The notes under the pieces are model-generated. The model ran no database searches and was not told the DNA's origin. It saw only the letters and a program-made list of their open reading frames with translations. From NCBI RefSeq assembly GCF_000807775.2, contig NZ_CP047385.1:2976001-3040000 (forward strand): DNA of 64,000 nt. Direction: 5' to 3'. Positions 55,372-63,443 of this stretch are shown piece by piece. This DNA comes from Pandoraea fibrosis. GTDB taxonomy: Bacteria; Pseudomonadota; Gammaproteobacteria; Burkholderiales; Burkholderiaceae. The number at the start of each line of letters is the position of its first letter. Position 1 is the stretch's first letter. The translations under genes and the position numbers were made by a program.

Positions 55372-56121
55372 ATGCCGATCAACTACCTACGTGGATTCAC
55401 CCAGCCGGTGCGCACGGACGCGGCCAACCGGCGCCTGGGCTGCTCGCTCGCGTTTGTGGCGGGTGCGGCGAATGCGGGCGGTTTCCTTGCCGTCGGGCAG
55501 TACACGTCTCACATGTCGGGTATCGTCGCGGCGCTCTCCGACAATCTCGCGCTCGGACAAGTCCTTCTCGTGCTCGCCGGCCTCAGCGCTTTACTGGCGT
55601 TCCTGCTGGGCGCGGCGACCTCGTCCGTGCTGATCCTTTGGGGGCGACGTCACCATACCCATAGCGAATATGCCGCGCCGCTCATGCTCGAAGCGTTGCT
55701 GCTGTTGACGTTTGGCGCCATGGGCGCCAACCTCGAAGACCAGCGCGTGCTGTATGTGCCGGCGACCGTGGGCTTGCTGTGTTACGTCATGGGGTTGCAG
55801 AATGCCATCATCACCAAGATTTCCCGGGCCGAGATTCGAACGACACACGTGACGGGGCTGGTGACCGACATCGGCATCGAGCTGGGCAAGATGGGCTACT
55901 GGAACCGGCCCGGTATCACGGGCGAACTGCCGCACGTGGCGGGAGACCGGCAGAAGCTGCGATTGCTCTGTGCGCTGCTGGGAATGTTTTTTCTGGGCGG
56001 GCTGACCGGTGCGCTCGGTTTCAAGCACTTGGGTTTCTCGGCGACGATTCCGCTCGCCGTGGTGCTCATCATGTTGGCCATTGTGCCGTTGCTCGACGAT
56101 ATCGCACGACATCCTCACTGA
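55372..56121 (+). CDS. DUF1275 / YoaK-family membrane protein
   Basis: 249 residues with six or so hydrophobic segments. The family pattern is AFVAGAANAGGFLAVGQYTSHMSGIVAALSDNLALGQ near the N-terminus and MGLQNAIITKISRAEIRTTHVTGLVTDIGIELG in the middle. DUF1275/YoaK proteins are inner-membrane proteins of unknown function, loosely likened to transporters. An in-frame GTG at 55357 adds five residues; neither start has a clear ribosome-binding site. Confidence 0.85.
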   Translation: MPINYLRGFTQPVRTDAANRRLGCSLAFVAGAANAGGFLAVGQYTSHMSGIVAALSDNLALGQVLLVLAGLSALLAFLLGAATSSVLILWGRRHHTHSEYAAPLMLEALLLLTFGAMGANLEDQRVLYVPATVGLLCYVMGLQNAIITKISRAEIRTTHVTGLVTDIGIELGKMGYWNRPGITGELPHVAGDRQKLRLLCALLGMFFLGGLTGALGFKHLGFSATIPLAVVLIMLAIVPLLDDIARHPH

Positions 56122-56154
56122 TCTTGGCGCTGGCATCTCATCGGGCCATCGAAT

Positions 56155-57786
56155 ATGACCACACGCTCGGGTGTACCCCGTCTGCGGACGAGGGCTGGAA
56201 AGCGGTTACGCGCCTTATTCGACAAGTTCGACGACTATCCGTCGTTGGTCGGCGTTGTGGGGACGGTCATCGCGTTGGCGATTCTGATCGGGGTGGTGAT
56301 GCTGTTGTACGCCGATCGGCGGGCACGAGACGTGTACGCACTGGAGCGTGCCCAGAGCGTGGCATCCGTCGTGGCGACGAGTCTCGGCGGCAACATTGCC
56401 CTCTACGAGGCGCTGCTCAAAGAGATGGTGCGCGAGGCGGAGAATTCGAATACGCCGCTTTTTCCCGAGCGGGTGCGTGACCGCGTGCGCTTCGGGCAGG
56501 CACTGAGCCGCGATTTTCTCGACGATGCCTACATCGTGGACAAGACGGGGCAAATTGCCGCGCCGCTCGAGAGCACCGATGGCAAGCCAGTGAATGTTGC
56601 CGATCGCGACTATTTCCGCTCGCACGAGGCGAACCCATCGCTAGGCCTCTATGTCTCTCAACCCTACTCGTCGCGACTACACAAGGGGGTACTGTCGGTT
56701 GCGCTCACCCGGCGCATTGCCGGCCCCGATCATTCGTTTGCCGGTGTGGCAGTCATCGCGTTGCGGCTCGACCGGCTGAACGCGCAGATGCACGATGTCG
56801 ACTTCGATGACCTCAAGAGCATCAGCGTCGTGGAAGAGAAGGGGACGGTACTCGCGTGCAAGCCATGCGCGCAAGGTCAGCCGGGGACGTTGGTCAAATT
56901 GCCGGGCGACGCGACACGCTATCGGAATCTGACGACGGCGTTGTCGTTTCCGGCAGGGGCTCGTGCCGTGGACTACCGATCGGTGCGCGTGCCGGGTGTC
57001 TCGATGTTCGTGGTGGTGACGCCTTCGACACAGGCGCTCATCAGTGGATGGCGCCGTCACGCGGTGCTGCTTGGCCTGATTGCGGCCACGTGCGCAGCCA
57101 CGCTTATCGCAGGCTCATGGCTGCTCGTAGCGGCGATCCGCACACGTGCCAGTACGGCGGCGCAACTCGTGAGCCTGTCCGTGACCGATGGCCTCACGGG
57201 GCTGAGCAACCGACGTGCACTCGACGCCAAGCTCGCGAGCGAATGGCGTCGGGCAAAACGCTCGGGCAACCCGCTCTCGGTGCTGTTCGTGGACATCGAT
57301 CACTTCAAGCACTTCAACGACAAATACGGCCATTTGACCGGCGACGATGTTTTGCGTGCTGTCGCGAAGAATATCGGGGGGCATACCCGCCGCGACACCG
57401 ATATGGTTGCGCGATATGGCGGCGAGGAGTTTGCGGTGGTTCTGCCCGATACGGACGCTGTGACTGCGGCTGCCATGGCCGAGCAAGTCCGCCGTGACGT
57501 CGAGCGACTGCATATCGCGCACATAGGCAGCACGACCGGCATGGTGACGGTCAGCGTCGGCGTGGCCACGGGCGTCGCGGGGGAATGCGATAGCGCAGAG
57601 GCCGTTCTGAAGGCTGCCGACGAGCAGCTTTTCGTCGCCAAGCAAAGTGGCCGAAATCGCATCAGCATCATCGTGCTGCGCAAGCCGGAAACGTCCGGCG
57701 ATGGCTTGGGGAAGTCGGGGCCGGCGGGTAGCGCAGGTGGAGCGGGTGGAGCGGGTGGAGCGGGCGGCACGGACAACGCAAAGTGA
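56155..57786 (+). CDS. Membrane diguanylate cyclase with Cache sensor and Gly-rich tail
   Basis: 543 residues: basic N-terminus, membrane segment (about 32-52), periplasmic double-Cache sensor (about 60-300; DDAYIVDKTGQIAAPLESTDGKPVNVADRDYF), membrane segment (about 302-325) and GGDEF domain (about 340-505). The active site is ARYGGEEFAVVLPDTD with an RDTD I-site. The last 30 residues are Gly/Ala-rich (SAGGAGGAGGAGG) from a 9-bp DNA repeat and are probably disordered. It follows the YoaK-like gene by 33 bp. Confidence 0.92.
   Translation: MTTRSGVPRLRTRAGKRLRALFDKFDDYPSLVGVVGTVIALAILIGVVMLLYADRRARDVYALERAQSVASVVATSLGGNIALYEALLKEMVREAENSNTPLFPERVRDRVRFGQALSRDFLDDAYIVDKTGQIAAPLESTDGKPVNVADRDYFRSHEANPSLGLYVSQPYSSRLHKGVLSVALTRRIAGPDHSFAGVAVIALRLDRLNAQMHDVDFDDLKSISVVEEKGTVLACKPCAQGQPGTLVKLPGDATRYRNLTTALSFPAGARAVDYRSVRVPGVSMFVVVTPSTQALISGWRRHAVLLGLIAATCAATLIAGSWLLVAAIRTRASTAAQLVSLSVTDGLTGLSNRRALDAKLASEWRRAKRSGNPLSVLFVDIDHFKHFNDKYGHLTGDDVLRAVAKNIGGHTRRDTDMVARYGGEEFAVVLPDTDAVTAAAMAEQVRRDVERLHIAHIGSTTGMVTVSVGVATGVAGECDSAEAVLKAADEQLFVAKQSGRNRISIIVLRKPETSGDGLGKSGPAGSAGGAGGAGGAGGTDNAK
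57736..57767. repeat. 9-bp in-frame tandem repeat in the GGDEF gene tail
   Basis: Three exact copies of GGTGGAGCG (57736-57762) and a partial fourth, encoding Gly-Gly-Ala. Copy-number change keeps the frame. Confidence 0.88.
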
Positions 57787-57828
57787 CCAAGGCAACGGCG
57801 TGCCGGCGCTAGGGCGCCCCCTGCGCGG

Positions 57829-58917
57829 CTACGGTGTCAGCATGGCGGCAAGTCGTAGCAGTTCGCCTTGGCGATGGCAGCCGGTCTTGCGCAGTATCGC
57901 GGACAGTTGGGTGCGCAGTGTGCTGGTGCCGAGACCCAGGACTTCACTACATTCGCCAATGGTCAGTCCCGCCACGAGATGATGAAAGAGGCGGGCTTCG
58001 GCTTGCGTCAGGGAAAAGTGCTGGCGCAGGGCGGTTTCGGTCGGAACATTGAAGATGCTGCGCCGTTCGATTCGCACGCCGATTGCGGCGCGCAGACCGT
58101 GATTCATTGGGCTGCTTAGCGGGCGCAGCGTCATCCGGTACGCATGTCCCCAGGAGTCGGGCAGCACCAGCGATACGGGTTCGCGGCTGACGCCGACCTG
58201 CCTGAGGGAATGCACCAGGCGAGTTTGCCATTCGGGCTGACGATGCATCAGGCGGCGCTGCTTGAGCAGGAGCTGGCTGTCGTTGCCGCCCAGCAGCACA
58301 TCGAGCCCTGGCGCAAACTCCAGCACCCAGCCATCGGGCGACGCGATGAGAAAGCCTTCGCGCGCCGGATCGAGCATCTGGCTGAGTGCACCGAGGCTGG
58401 CGCGCGCGGCCGCGCGTCGGGCGAAGAACGCGGCGGCGAGCTGGCGTTCGTACTCGGCGATTTTGGACGCATGAGCGAACGACGGTTCAACGATATGCAT
58501 GCGCTGAATGCTCAGGGCGGTGAGGGCATCGTCGTCGTTGCAGATCACGACACCTACCAACTGCTGGAGTTGGTAGGGGCGCATGAATTCGTTCCAGAAC
58601 ACGCGGTCGTTCGGCGACTCGTGCTTCAGGGCGACGGACGAGTCGTACCAGGTGCCGGCAGGGGCGTCCCAGAAGCGGCGGGTTGAGTCGTCGTACTGGT
58701 AATAGCGCTGCGCGTACTCCTCGATCAATCGAGCTTCGTGCCCGGCCTGTTCGACGAAACGAACCGAGCGGCTCTGTTTGTCATGGCAAAGGAATGTCGC
58801 GGCGTCTGCGCCGAGAAATTCGCGCGCTGTCTGCACGACATCGAGCCAGTCCGCATCTCCCGCGCCGACTGCCCGGACCGCCTCCGATGCCCGCCGAAAA
58901 CTGACGTCGTTCGACAT
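57829..58917 (-). CDS. LuxR-type HTH transcriptional regulator
   Basis: 362 residues: a long N-terminal region (about 1-290) with a PAS-like part (EGFLIASPDGWVLEFAPGLDVLLGG) and a C-terminal LuxR helix-turn-helix (about 300-360; FSLTQAEARLFHHLVAGLTIGECSEVLGLGTSTLRTQLSAILRKTGCHRQGELLRLA). Members of this group are solitary regulators with unknown signals. Convergent with the GGDEF gene across 42 bp. Confidence 0.88.
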   Translation of the reverse strand: MSNDVSFRRASEAVRAVGAGDADWLDVVQTAREFLGADAATFLCHDKQSRSVRFVEQAGHEARLIEEYAQRYYQYDDSTRRFWDAPAGTWYDSSVALKHESPNDRVFWNEFMRPYQLQQLVGVVICNDDDALTALSIQRMHIVEPSFAHASKIAEYERQLAAAFFARRAAARASLGALSQMLDPAREGFLIASPDGWVLEFAPGLDVLLGGNDSQLLLKQRRLMHRQPEWQTRLVHSLRQVGVSREPVSLVLPDSWGHAYRMTLRPLSSPMNHGLRAAIGVRIERRSIFNVPTETALRQHFSLTQAEARLFHHLVAGLTIGECSEVLGLGTSTLRTQLSAILRKTGCHRQGELLRLAAMLTP

Positions 58918-59155
58918 GGAACTCCCCCGCTATCGCTTTATTTCTGCTGAGCCTGATGCCCGATTTTCGCGAAGTGTAGCAGAACGGGCTGTCGGATTTG
59001 AGAGGGGCGTCAACTGTGATTTGTGCAGGCGACAAGCTGTCGCGGCGCTGCGACAATGCAGCCATGTCGGGAAAGCCGCAGGCGACCGGGAATCATCGAT
59101 GCAAACGTATCCCGGCGCAGATTCAATACACTCAACACGTCATACGGGGAGCACC

Positions 59156-59515
59156 ATGCGCTATCGCCAATTCATTGCAGCTTGCCTGTGCCTGACAGGG
59201 GCACTGATGTTCGGCCAGGCGAACGCCCAGTCGTATCTGGGCGCGGGAGATCTGGGCAGCATCCGGCAGTCGAATCAGACACCGGCGCTCAGCCCGGCCG
59301 TGTCGGCGGTGAGTGGGCGTGCCGAGAGTGTGACCGATGCCCAGAGCGCCAGCGCGAGCATCAATCGCACGGCAAGCGAGCGCAACGGCCCGGCTACCGG
59401 GCCGAGCCAACAGGAGATGGCAGCAACGGCCCGTGCGCTCGATACGCGCGATCTTCAGCATCCGCGCCAGACTCGCACGTTTGACAGCCTTTCCCGGCCG
59501 TCGCGGCCGGAGTAA
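59156..59515 (+). CDS. Secreted protein, hypothetical
   Basis: 119 residues with a signal peptide (FIAACLCLTGALMFGQANAQ, cleavage near 25). The mature part is hydrophilic and Ser/Ala/Arg-rich with no cysteine, probably disordered. GGGGAG precedes the ATG. I do not recognise the family. Convergent with the next gene across about 20 bp. Confidence 0.65.
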   Translation: MRYRQFIAACLCLTGALMFGQANAQSYLGAGDLGSIRQSNQTPALSPAVSAVSGRAESVTDAQSASASINRTASERNGPATGPSQQEMAATARALDTRDLQHPRQTRTFDSLSRPSRPE

Positions 59516-59536
59516 TCCGCATTGCCGGGATGAGGC

Positions 59537-59782
59537 TTACTCCGCCATGGCGGGAATGGCACCTTCCTGGAACAGAATGCGCGGTGCGTCCATCGTGCCG
59601 TCTTCTGCATCGACCAGCACTTCGTAAGCGGCGATACCGGCGAACCCGGACGCCATCGATTGCGCAATGCGCACGGCGCCGAATTCGGTGCTCGCCTGAC
59701 GCAACTCGCCGGGCTGCAATACGCCGTCTTTGTTCTTGCGGTAGGGCACGACGATGTATTTGGTGGATTTGGCGTCGCTCAT
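59537..59782 (-). CDS. Conserved hypothetical protein (81 residues), probably SOS-regulated
   Basis: 81 residues: TKYIVVPYRKNKDGVLQPGELRQASTEFGAVRIAQSMASGFAGIAAYEVLVDAEDGTMDAPRILFQEGAIP. The layout of two strands, a helix and a strand, with AYEVLVDAE, looks like a small compact fold; I do not recognise a named family. A perfect LexA box lies 48 bp upstream, indicating induction by DNA damage. The start at 59782 is chosen because the upstream part of the frame is not protein-like. Confidence 0.75.
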   Translation of the reverse strand: MSDAKSTKYIVVPYRKNKDGVLQPGELRQASTEFGAVRIAQSMASGFAGIAAYEVLVDAEDGTMDAPRILFQEGAIPAMAE

Positions 59783-59830
59783 GGTGTCACTCACGATGAA
59801 GTTGTGATGATGGGGAATGTAGCATGAGTA

Positions 59831-59846
59831 CTGTATAAAAATACAG
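59831..59846 (-). promoter_or_regulatory. LexA box upstream of the 81-residue gene
   Basis: CTGTATAAAAATACAG, CTGT-N8-ACAG with a pure A/T core, close to the E. coli consensus. It lies 48 bp upstream of the ATG at 59782 on the minus strand. Palindromic, so it could also affect plus-strand transcription toward cysI, 330 bp away. Confidence 0.85.
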
Positions 59847-60175
59847 GCCTTTTTGTGCCATCCGACATGTCGTGAAACGGCGTCGATACCGCGTCGTGCC
59901 GCGGGCGTCGCGCCTGCCGAAAGGGGATGGGGGATGCAACAGCGCTGCAAAGGGTCTGCTCAGCCGACGCTGTGAGGCCTTTTTTGTGTGCGCGAGGTAA
60001 TTTTTCTCGGTCGGTTGAGGAGGGGATAGCGCTCCGTCTGGCGGGGCTGTCGAGCCCAAACAACGTCACGTAATGAGTAAATAACTACTAAATGGTCGTA
60101 TATTCCCGCCTCGCTTGATAGCCTGCCGGTCGACTCGCGACTTGCGACCAAAACGAAAAGCACTGAGAGCGTGGA
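59847..60175. other. Intergenic region upstream of the sulfite reductase gene
   Basis: About 330 bp without a gene. TATATT at 60099-60104, in AAATGGTCGTATATTCC, is a possible -10 for cysI, 72 bp before its start. The -35 region is poor, which would fit an activated (CysB-type) promoter, but I cannot assign a CysB site. Confidence 0.45.
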
Positions 60176-62182
60176 ATGACTGCAGGCAACCTGATTTCGG
60201 CAAACCGGCTACACGACGGCTTGGTCGTGTGGCTGGACAAGCAACACAACTGGGTGGACGACCTGACGCAGGCGCATGTGTTCGACGCGCAGGATCTCGA
60301 CCAGGCCCAGGCGGCTGCGCAGGCGGCGCAGACGGCCAATTTGATCGTCGATCCCGTACCGCGTCCTGCGCAAGTGGGCGATGCGGGCCCCATCCCGGTG
60401 GATTTTCGCGAGCAATTGCGCTCGCGCGGCCCGTCGGTTCGCGAAGACCTCGGCAAGCAGGCCGCCGAAGACACGTTGCAAGCGGCGCTGGCCCACGCTC
60501 CCGCATTGACCGTGGCACCGGAGCACGCCGGCATCTACCGCTATGACCCATCTGAGCGAGAGTTCCTCAAAGACCGTGCGAAGGAGTTCGGCCAGCAGGT
60601 CGCCCGTCGTCTGAGCGGCGAACTCAGCGAAGACGCGTTCAAGGTCTATCGCCTGATGAACGGCCTGTACCTGCAACTGCACGGCTACATGCTGCGGGTT
60701 GCCATTCCGTATGGCACGTTGAGCGCGGTCCAGTTGCGTCAGCTCGCCTATGTGGCGAATCGGTTCGACAAGGGGTATGGGCACTTCACTACGCGCCAGA
60801 ACCTTCAGTTCAATTGGCCGACGCTCACGGACTCGCCAGAGATCCTGTCGAAGCTCGCCGATGTCGATCTGCACGCCATTCAGACGAGCGGCAACTGCAT
60901 TCGGAACGTGACGACCGATCAATTCGCCGGTGCGGCGAAGGACGAAGTGGTCGATCCCCGCGTGTACGCCGAGATTCTGCGTCAATGGTCGACGGACCAT
61001 CCCGAATTCACCTATCTGCCGCGCAAGTTCAAGATCGCCATCACCGGCGGTCAGACCGACCGTGCTGCCGTGCGTTTTCATGACATCGGCATTCTCGCCC
61101 GCACGAACGACCGCGGCGAAGTCGGCTTCCAGATTTACGCGGGCGGTGGCCTGGGTCGCACGCCGATCGTGGGTACGTTGGTGCGCGAGTGGCTGCCCGA
61201 GGCGGATTTGCTGCGTTTCGTCGAAGCCATCCTGCGCGTGTACAACGCGCTGGGGCGTCGCGACAATATCTACAAGGCCCGCATCAAGATCCTGATCAAG
61301 GAGATGCAGCCTGCGAAGTTCATCGAGATGATCGAGGAAGAGTTTGCGCGCATTGCACTCTCGCATCGCCCGCTTGGCGACGACGTCATTGCCGCGATTC
61401 GCGATCGTTTCGTCGTGCCCGAATTCGAAACGTTGCCCGAGGTCTCGAGCGAGTTTGCGCAAGCCTACGAGCGCGACATCGAATTCCGTCGCTGGGTCGA
61501 CACCTGCACGCACGAGCACAAGGTGCCCGGCTATATCAGTGCGGTGGTCTCGCTCAAGCCGGCGGGCGGCATTCCGGGCGACGCCAGTTCGAAGGAAATG
61601 CTGCTGCTGGCCGATCTCGCCGAGCGCTATTCGTTCAATGAGCTACGCGTGACGCATGAACAGAATCTGGTGTTGCCGCACGTCAAGCGCGACGAACTGC
61701 ACGCGCTGTGGTCGCGCTTGAAGGAGGGCGGTTTGGCTACGCCCAACATTGGCCTGATTTCCGACGCGATTGCTTGCCCGGGGCTGGACTATTGCGCGCT
61801 GGCCAACGCGCGCTCTGTGCCGGTGGCGCAACGCATCGCGCTGCGCTTCTCGGAGGAGCAACAACGCGATATCGGGCCGGTGACGCTGAACGTGTCCGGC
61901 TGCATCAATGCCTGCGCGCATCACCACGTCGCCCATATCGGCATTCTGGGTGTCGACAAGGCGGGCAAGGAAAACTATCAGATCACGCTGGGCGGATCGG
62001 CCGACGAGAACGCTGCCGTCGGCAAGATTCTCGGCCCGGGCGTCACTTACGAGGCTGTGCCGCAGGTGATCGAGAACATTCTCGACCGTTACCGCGCGCT
62101 GCGTCACGAGGGCGAGCGCTTCATCGATACGTTGGGACGCGTTGGGGCAGAGGAATTCAAGGGAGCTTTGCATGTTGATTGA
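60176..62182 (+). CDS. cysI: Sulfite (nitrite/sulfite) reductase hemoprotein with N-terminal DUF2849-like domain
   Basis: 668 residues. Residues about 7-70 (NRLHDGLVVWLDKQHNWVDDLTQAHVFDAQDLDQA) resemble DUF2849, a small protein usually encoded separately beside cysI. Residues about 110-665 form the ferredoxin/NADPH-dependent siroheme reductase with two half-repeats. The siroheme/4Fe-4S ligands are ACPGLDYCALA and SGCINACAHHH (CX5C and CX3C). It reduces sulfite to sulfide in assimilation (nitrite is a possible alternative). The stop overlaps the DUF934 gene. The family length without the fusion is about 560. Confidence 0.92.
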   Translation: MTAGNLISANRLHDGLVVWLDKQHNWVDDLTQAHVFDAQDLDQAQAAAQAAQTANLIVDPVPRPAQVGDAGPIPVDFREQLRSRGPSVREDLGKQAAEDTLQAALAHAPALTVAPEHAGIYRYDPSEREFLKDRAKEFGQQVARRLSGELSEDAFKVYRLMNGLYLQLHGYMLRVAIPYGTLSAVQLRQLAYVANRFDKGYGHFTTRQNLQFNWPTLTDSPEILSKLADVDLHAIQTSGNCIRNVTTDQFAGAAKDEVVDPRVYAEILRQWSTDHPEFTYLPRKFKIAITGGQTDRAAVRFHDIGILARTNDRGEVGFQIYAGGGLGRTPIVGTLVREWLPEADLLRFVEAILRVYNALGRRDNIYKARIKILIKEMQPAKFIEMIEEEFARIALSHRPLGDDVIAAIRDRFVVPEFETLPEVSSEFAQAYERDIEFRRWVDTCTHEHKVPGYISAVVSLKPAGGIPGDASSKEMLLLADLAERYSFNELRVTHEQNLVLPHVKRDELHALWSRLKEGGLATPNIGLISDAIACPGLDYCALANARSVPVAQRIALRFSEEQQRDIGPVTLNVSGCINACAHHHVAHIGILGVDKAGKENYQITLGGSADENAAVGKILGPGVTYEAVPQVIENILDRYRALRHEGERFIDTLGRVGAEEFKGALHVD

Positions 62183-62645
62183 TCGAAACGGACTGCCTGC
62201 CGCGGACGTCTGGACTTATCGCGGCGCGGACGAGCCGGTCGCCACTGTCGCTCGCAGCAAGGACGTGTTGCCGCTCGACGCGTGGCTTGCCGCGAACGAA
62301 CAGGGCACGGCGCCTGCCGGCATCCGTGTGCAGGGCCATGACGATCCGGAACGCATTGCTGCGCTCTTGCCGCAACTTGAACTGATCGTGATCGAGTTTC
62401 CGAAGTCGCGTGATGGGCGGGGTTTCACGCTGGCGAAATTCCTGCGTGAGAAATGGCATTTCGAAGGCTCGATCCGCGCTGCGGGGCCGTTGCTGCCGGA
62501 TCAACTGGCGATGTTGTGGGCCTGCGGTTTCGACAGCCTGCTCTCACCCTCGGATGTGCCCACGGCGCGCTGGCACGAGGCCGCGCTGGCGGCGCAAGGG
62601 CGCGCAGCGCGACCCCGCACGCTGCTGGAACGTCTGAGCGCGTGA
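62172..62645 (+). CDS. DUF934 family protein, cysI partner
   Basis: 157 residues with EFPKSRDGRGFTLAKFLREKWHFEGSIRAAGPLLPDQLAMLWACGFDSL, the DUF934 block. This family is almost always encoded right after cysI in alpha- and betaproteobacteria and is inferred to help sulfite reductase function, though its activity is unproven. The ATG at 62172 overlaps the cysI stop by 11 bp. Confidence 0.88.
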   Translation: MLIDRNGLPAADVWTYRGADEPVATVARSKDVLPLDAWLAANEQGTAPAGIRVQGHDDPERIAALLPQLELIVIEFPKSRDGRGFTLAKFLREKWHFEGSIRAAGPLLPDQLAMLWACGFDSLLSPSDVPTARWHEAALAAQGRAARPRTLLERLSA

Positions 62646-62885
62646 TGCTCGCGCGTCGGGCTGGTTGTCCTTAGACGCAGGCGTGAACCGAACCACACGA
62701 TCTACCTGTCGGAATTCGCCAAGCAGTATATGGCGGTGTTGATACGACTAGCCCGCAGCAACGAGTGGGTACACCTCGCAGGCAGACCGATGGTTCGGTA
62801 CGCGCAAAGTCGGTCACGAAGCAAACAGGCGATGATTGCACGCGACCCCGGACCGCCATGGTGATGGCGCTCCGGGAGGCGGCAA
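62646..62885. other. Intergenic region after the cysI-DUF934 pair
   Basis: 240 bp; no gene, terminator or repeat that I can support. Base composition is slightly less GC-rich than the sulfur genes to the left. Confidence 0.4.
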
Positions 62886-63434
62886 TCAATACGTCAACGA
62901 AATATTGATAAGGTCATTGAATGCACCCGAGGTCACTGCCGACGAATCATCAGTCGCCAGATTCACGCCAAGCTTCAGTTTGACTGGAGTACTGGCCCCG
63001 ATCGAGGGGGCGGTCACGCCCGACATAGCGAAAATGTTGTCCCCGGCAGGGAGTTGCTGGCCGTCGGTCAGGCCAAACTGGGCGCCGGAAGAGACGATGT
63101 GGTACGAAAGATGCGACTTGCTCGACGTATAGTCGCCGGATGCCGGGTTCGAGTCGCCTTCGGCCGCGGACGGCTGCATGGTTAGCCCGACGGGTGTCGT
63201 TAGCGCGTTGCACGAAATGGTCAGGGACTGGACCTTCTTTGTGGCAGCGGCCGTGTTCAGGTCAGTGACGCTGACCTTCCCGAAGTCGATGGCCGGGCCG
63301 GCATCGATCGTGCAGCTAGGCTGAAGCACGTGCACGGTGTAGTGCATTTGCGGGCTATTGATCGTGGTGGTGGCGGCTATGGCTGGCATTGAGCAGACAG
63401 CGGCGAGCAGGAAAAGGGAGTGTTTCGTCTTCAT
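62886..63434 (-). CDS. Fimbrial/spore-coat-U-like secreted protein
   Basis: 182 residues: signal peptide (SLFLLAAVCSMPAIA, cleavage near 20), then a beta-rich domain with a cysteine pair (QPSCTIDAG... and LTISCNAL, about 30 residues apart) and the closing strand DLINISLTY. This resembles fimbrial subunits and SCPU/DUF1120-type proteins secreted by chaperone-usher systems. No chaperone or usher is inside the window, but the gene run continues past the right edge. Same strand and 9 bp after the upstream gene. Confidence 0.7.
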   Translation of the reverse strand: MKTKHSLFLLAAVCSMPAIAATTTINSPQMHYTVHVLQPSCTIDAGPAIDFGKVSVTDLNTAAATKKVQSLTISCNALTTPVGLTMQPSAAEGDSNPASGDYTSSKSHLSYHIVSSGAQFGLTDGQQLPAGDNIFAMSGVTAPSIGASTPVKLKLGVNLATDDSSAVTSGAFNDLINISLTY

Positions 63435-63443
63435 AGTCTATTC

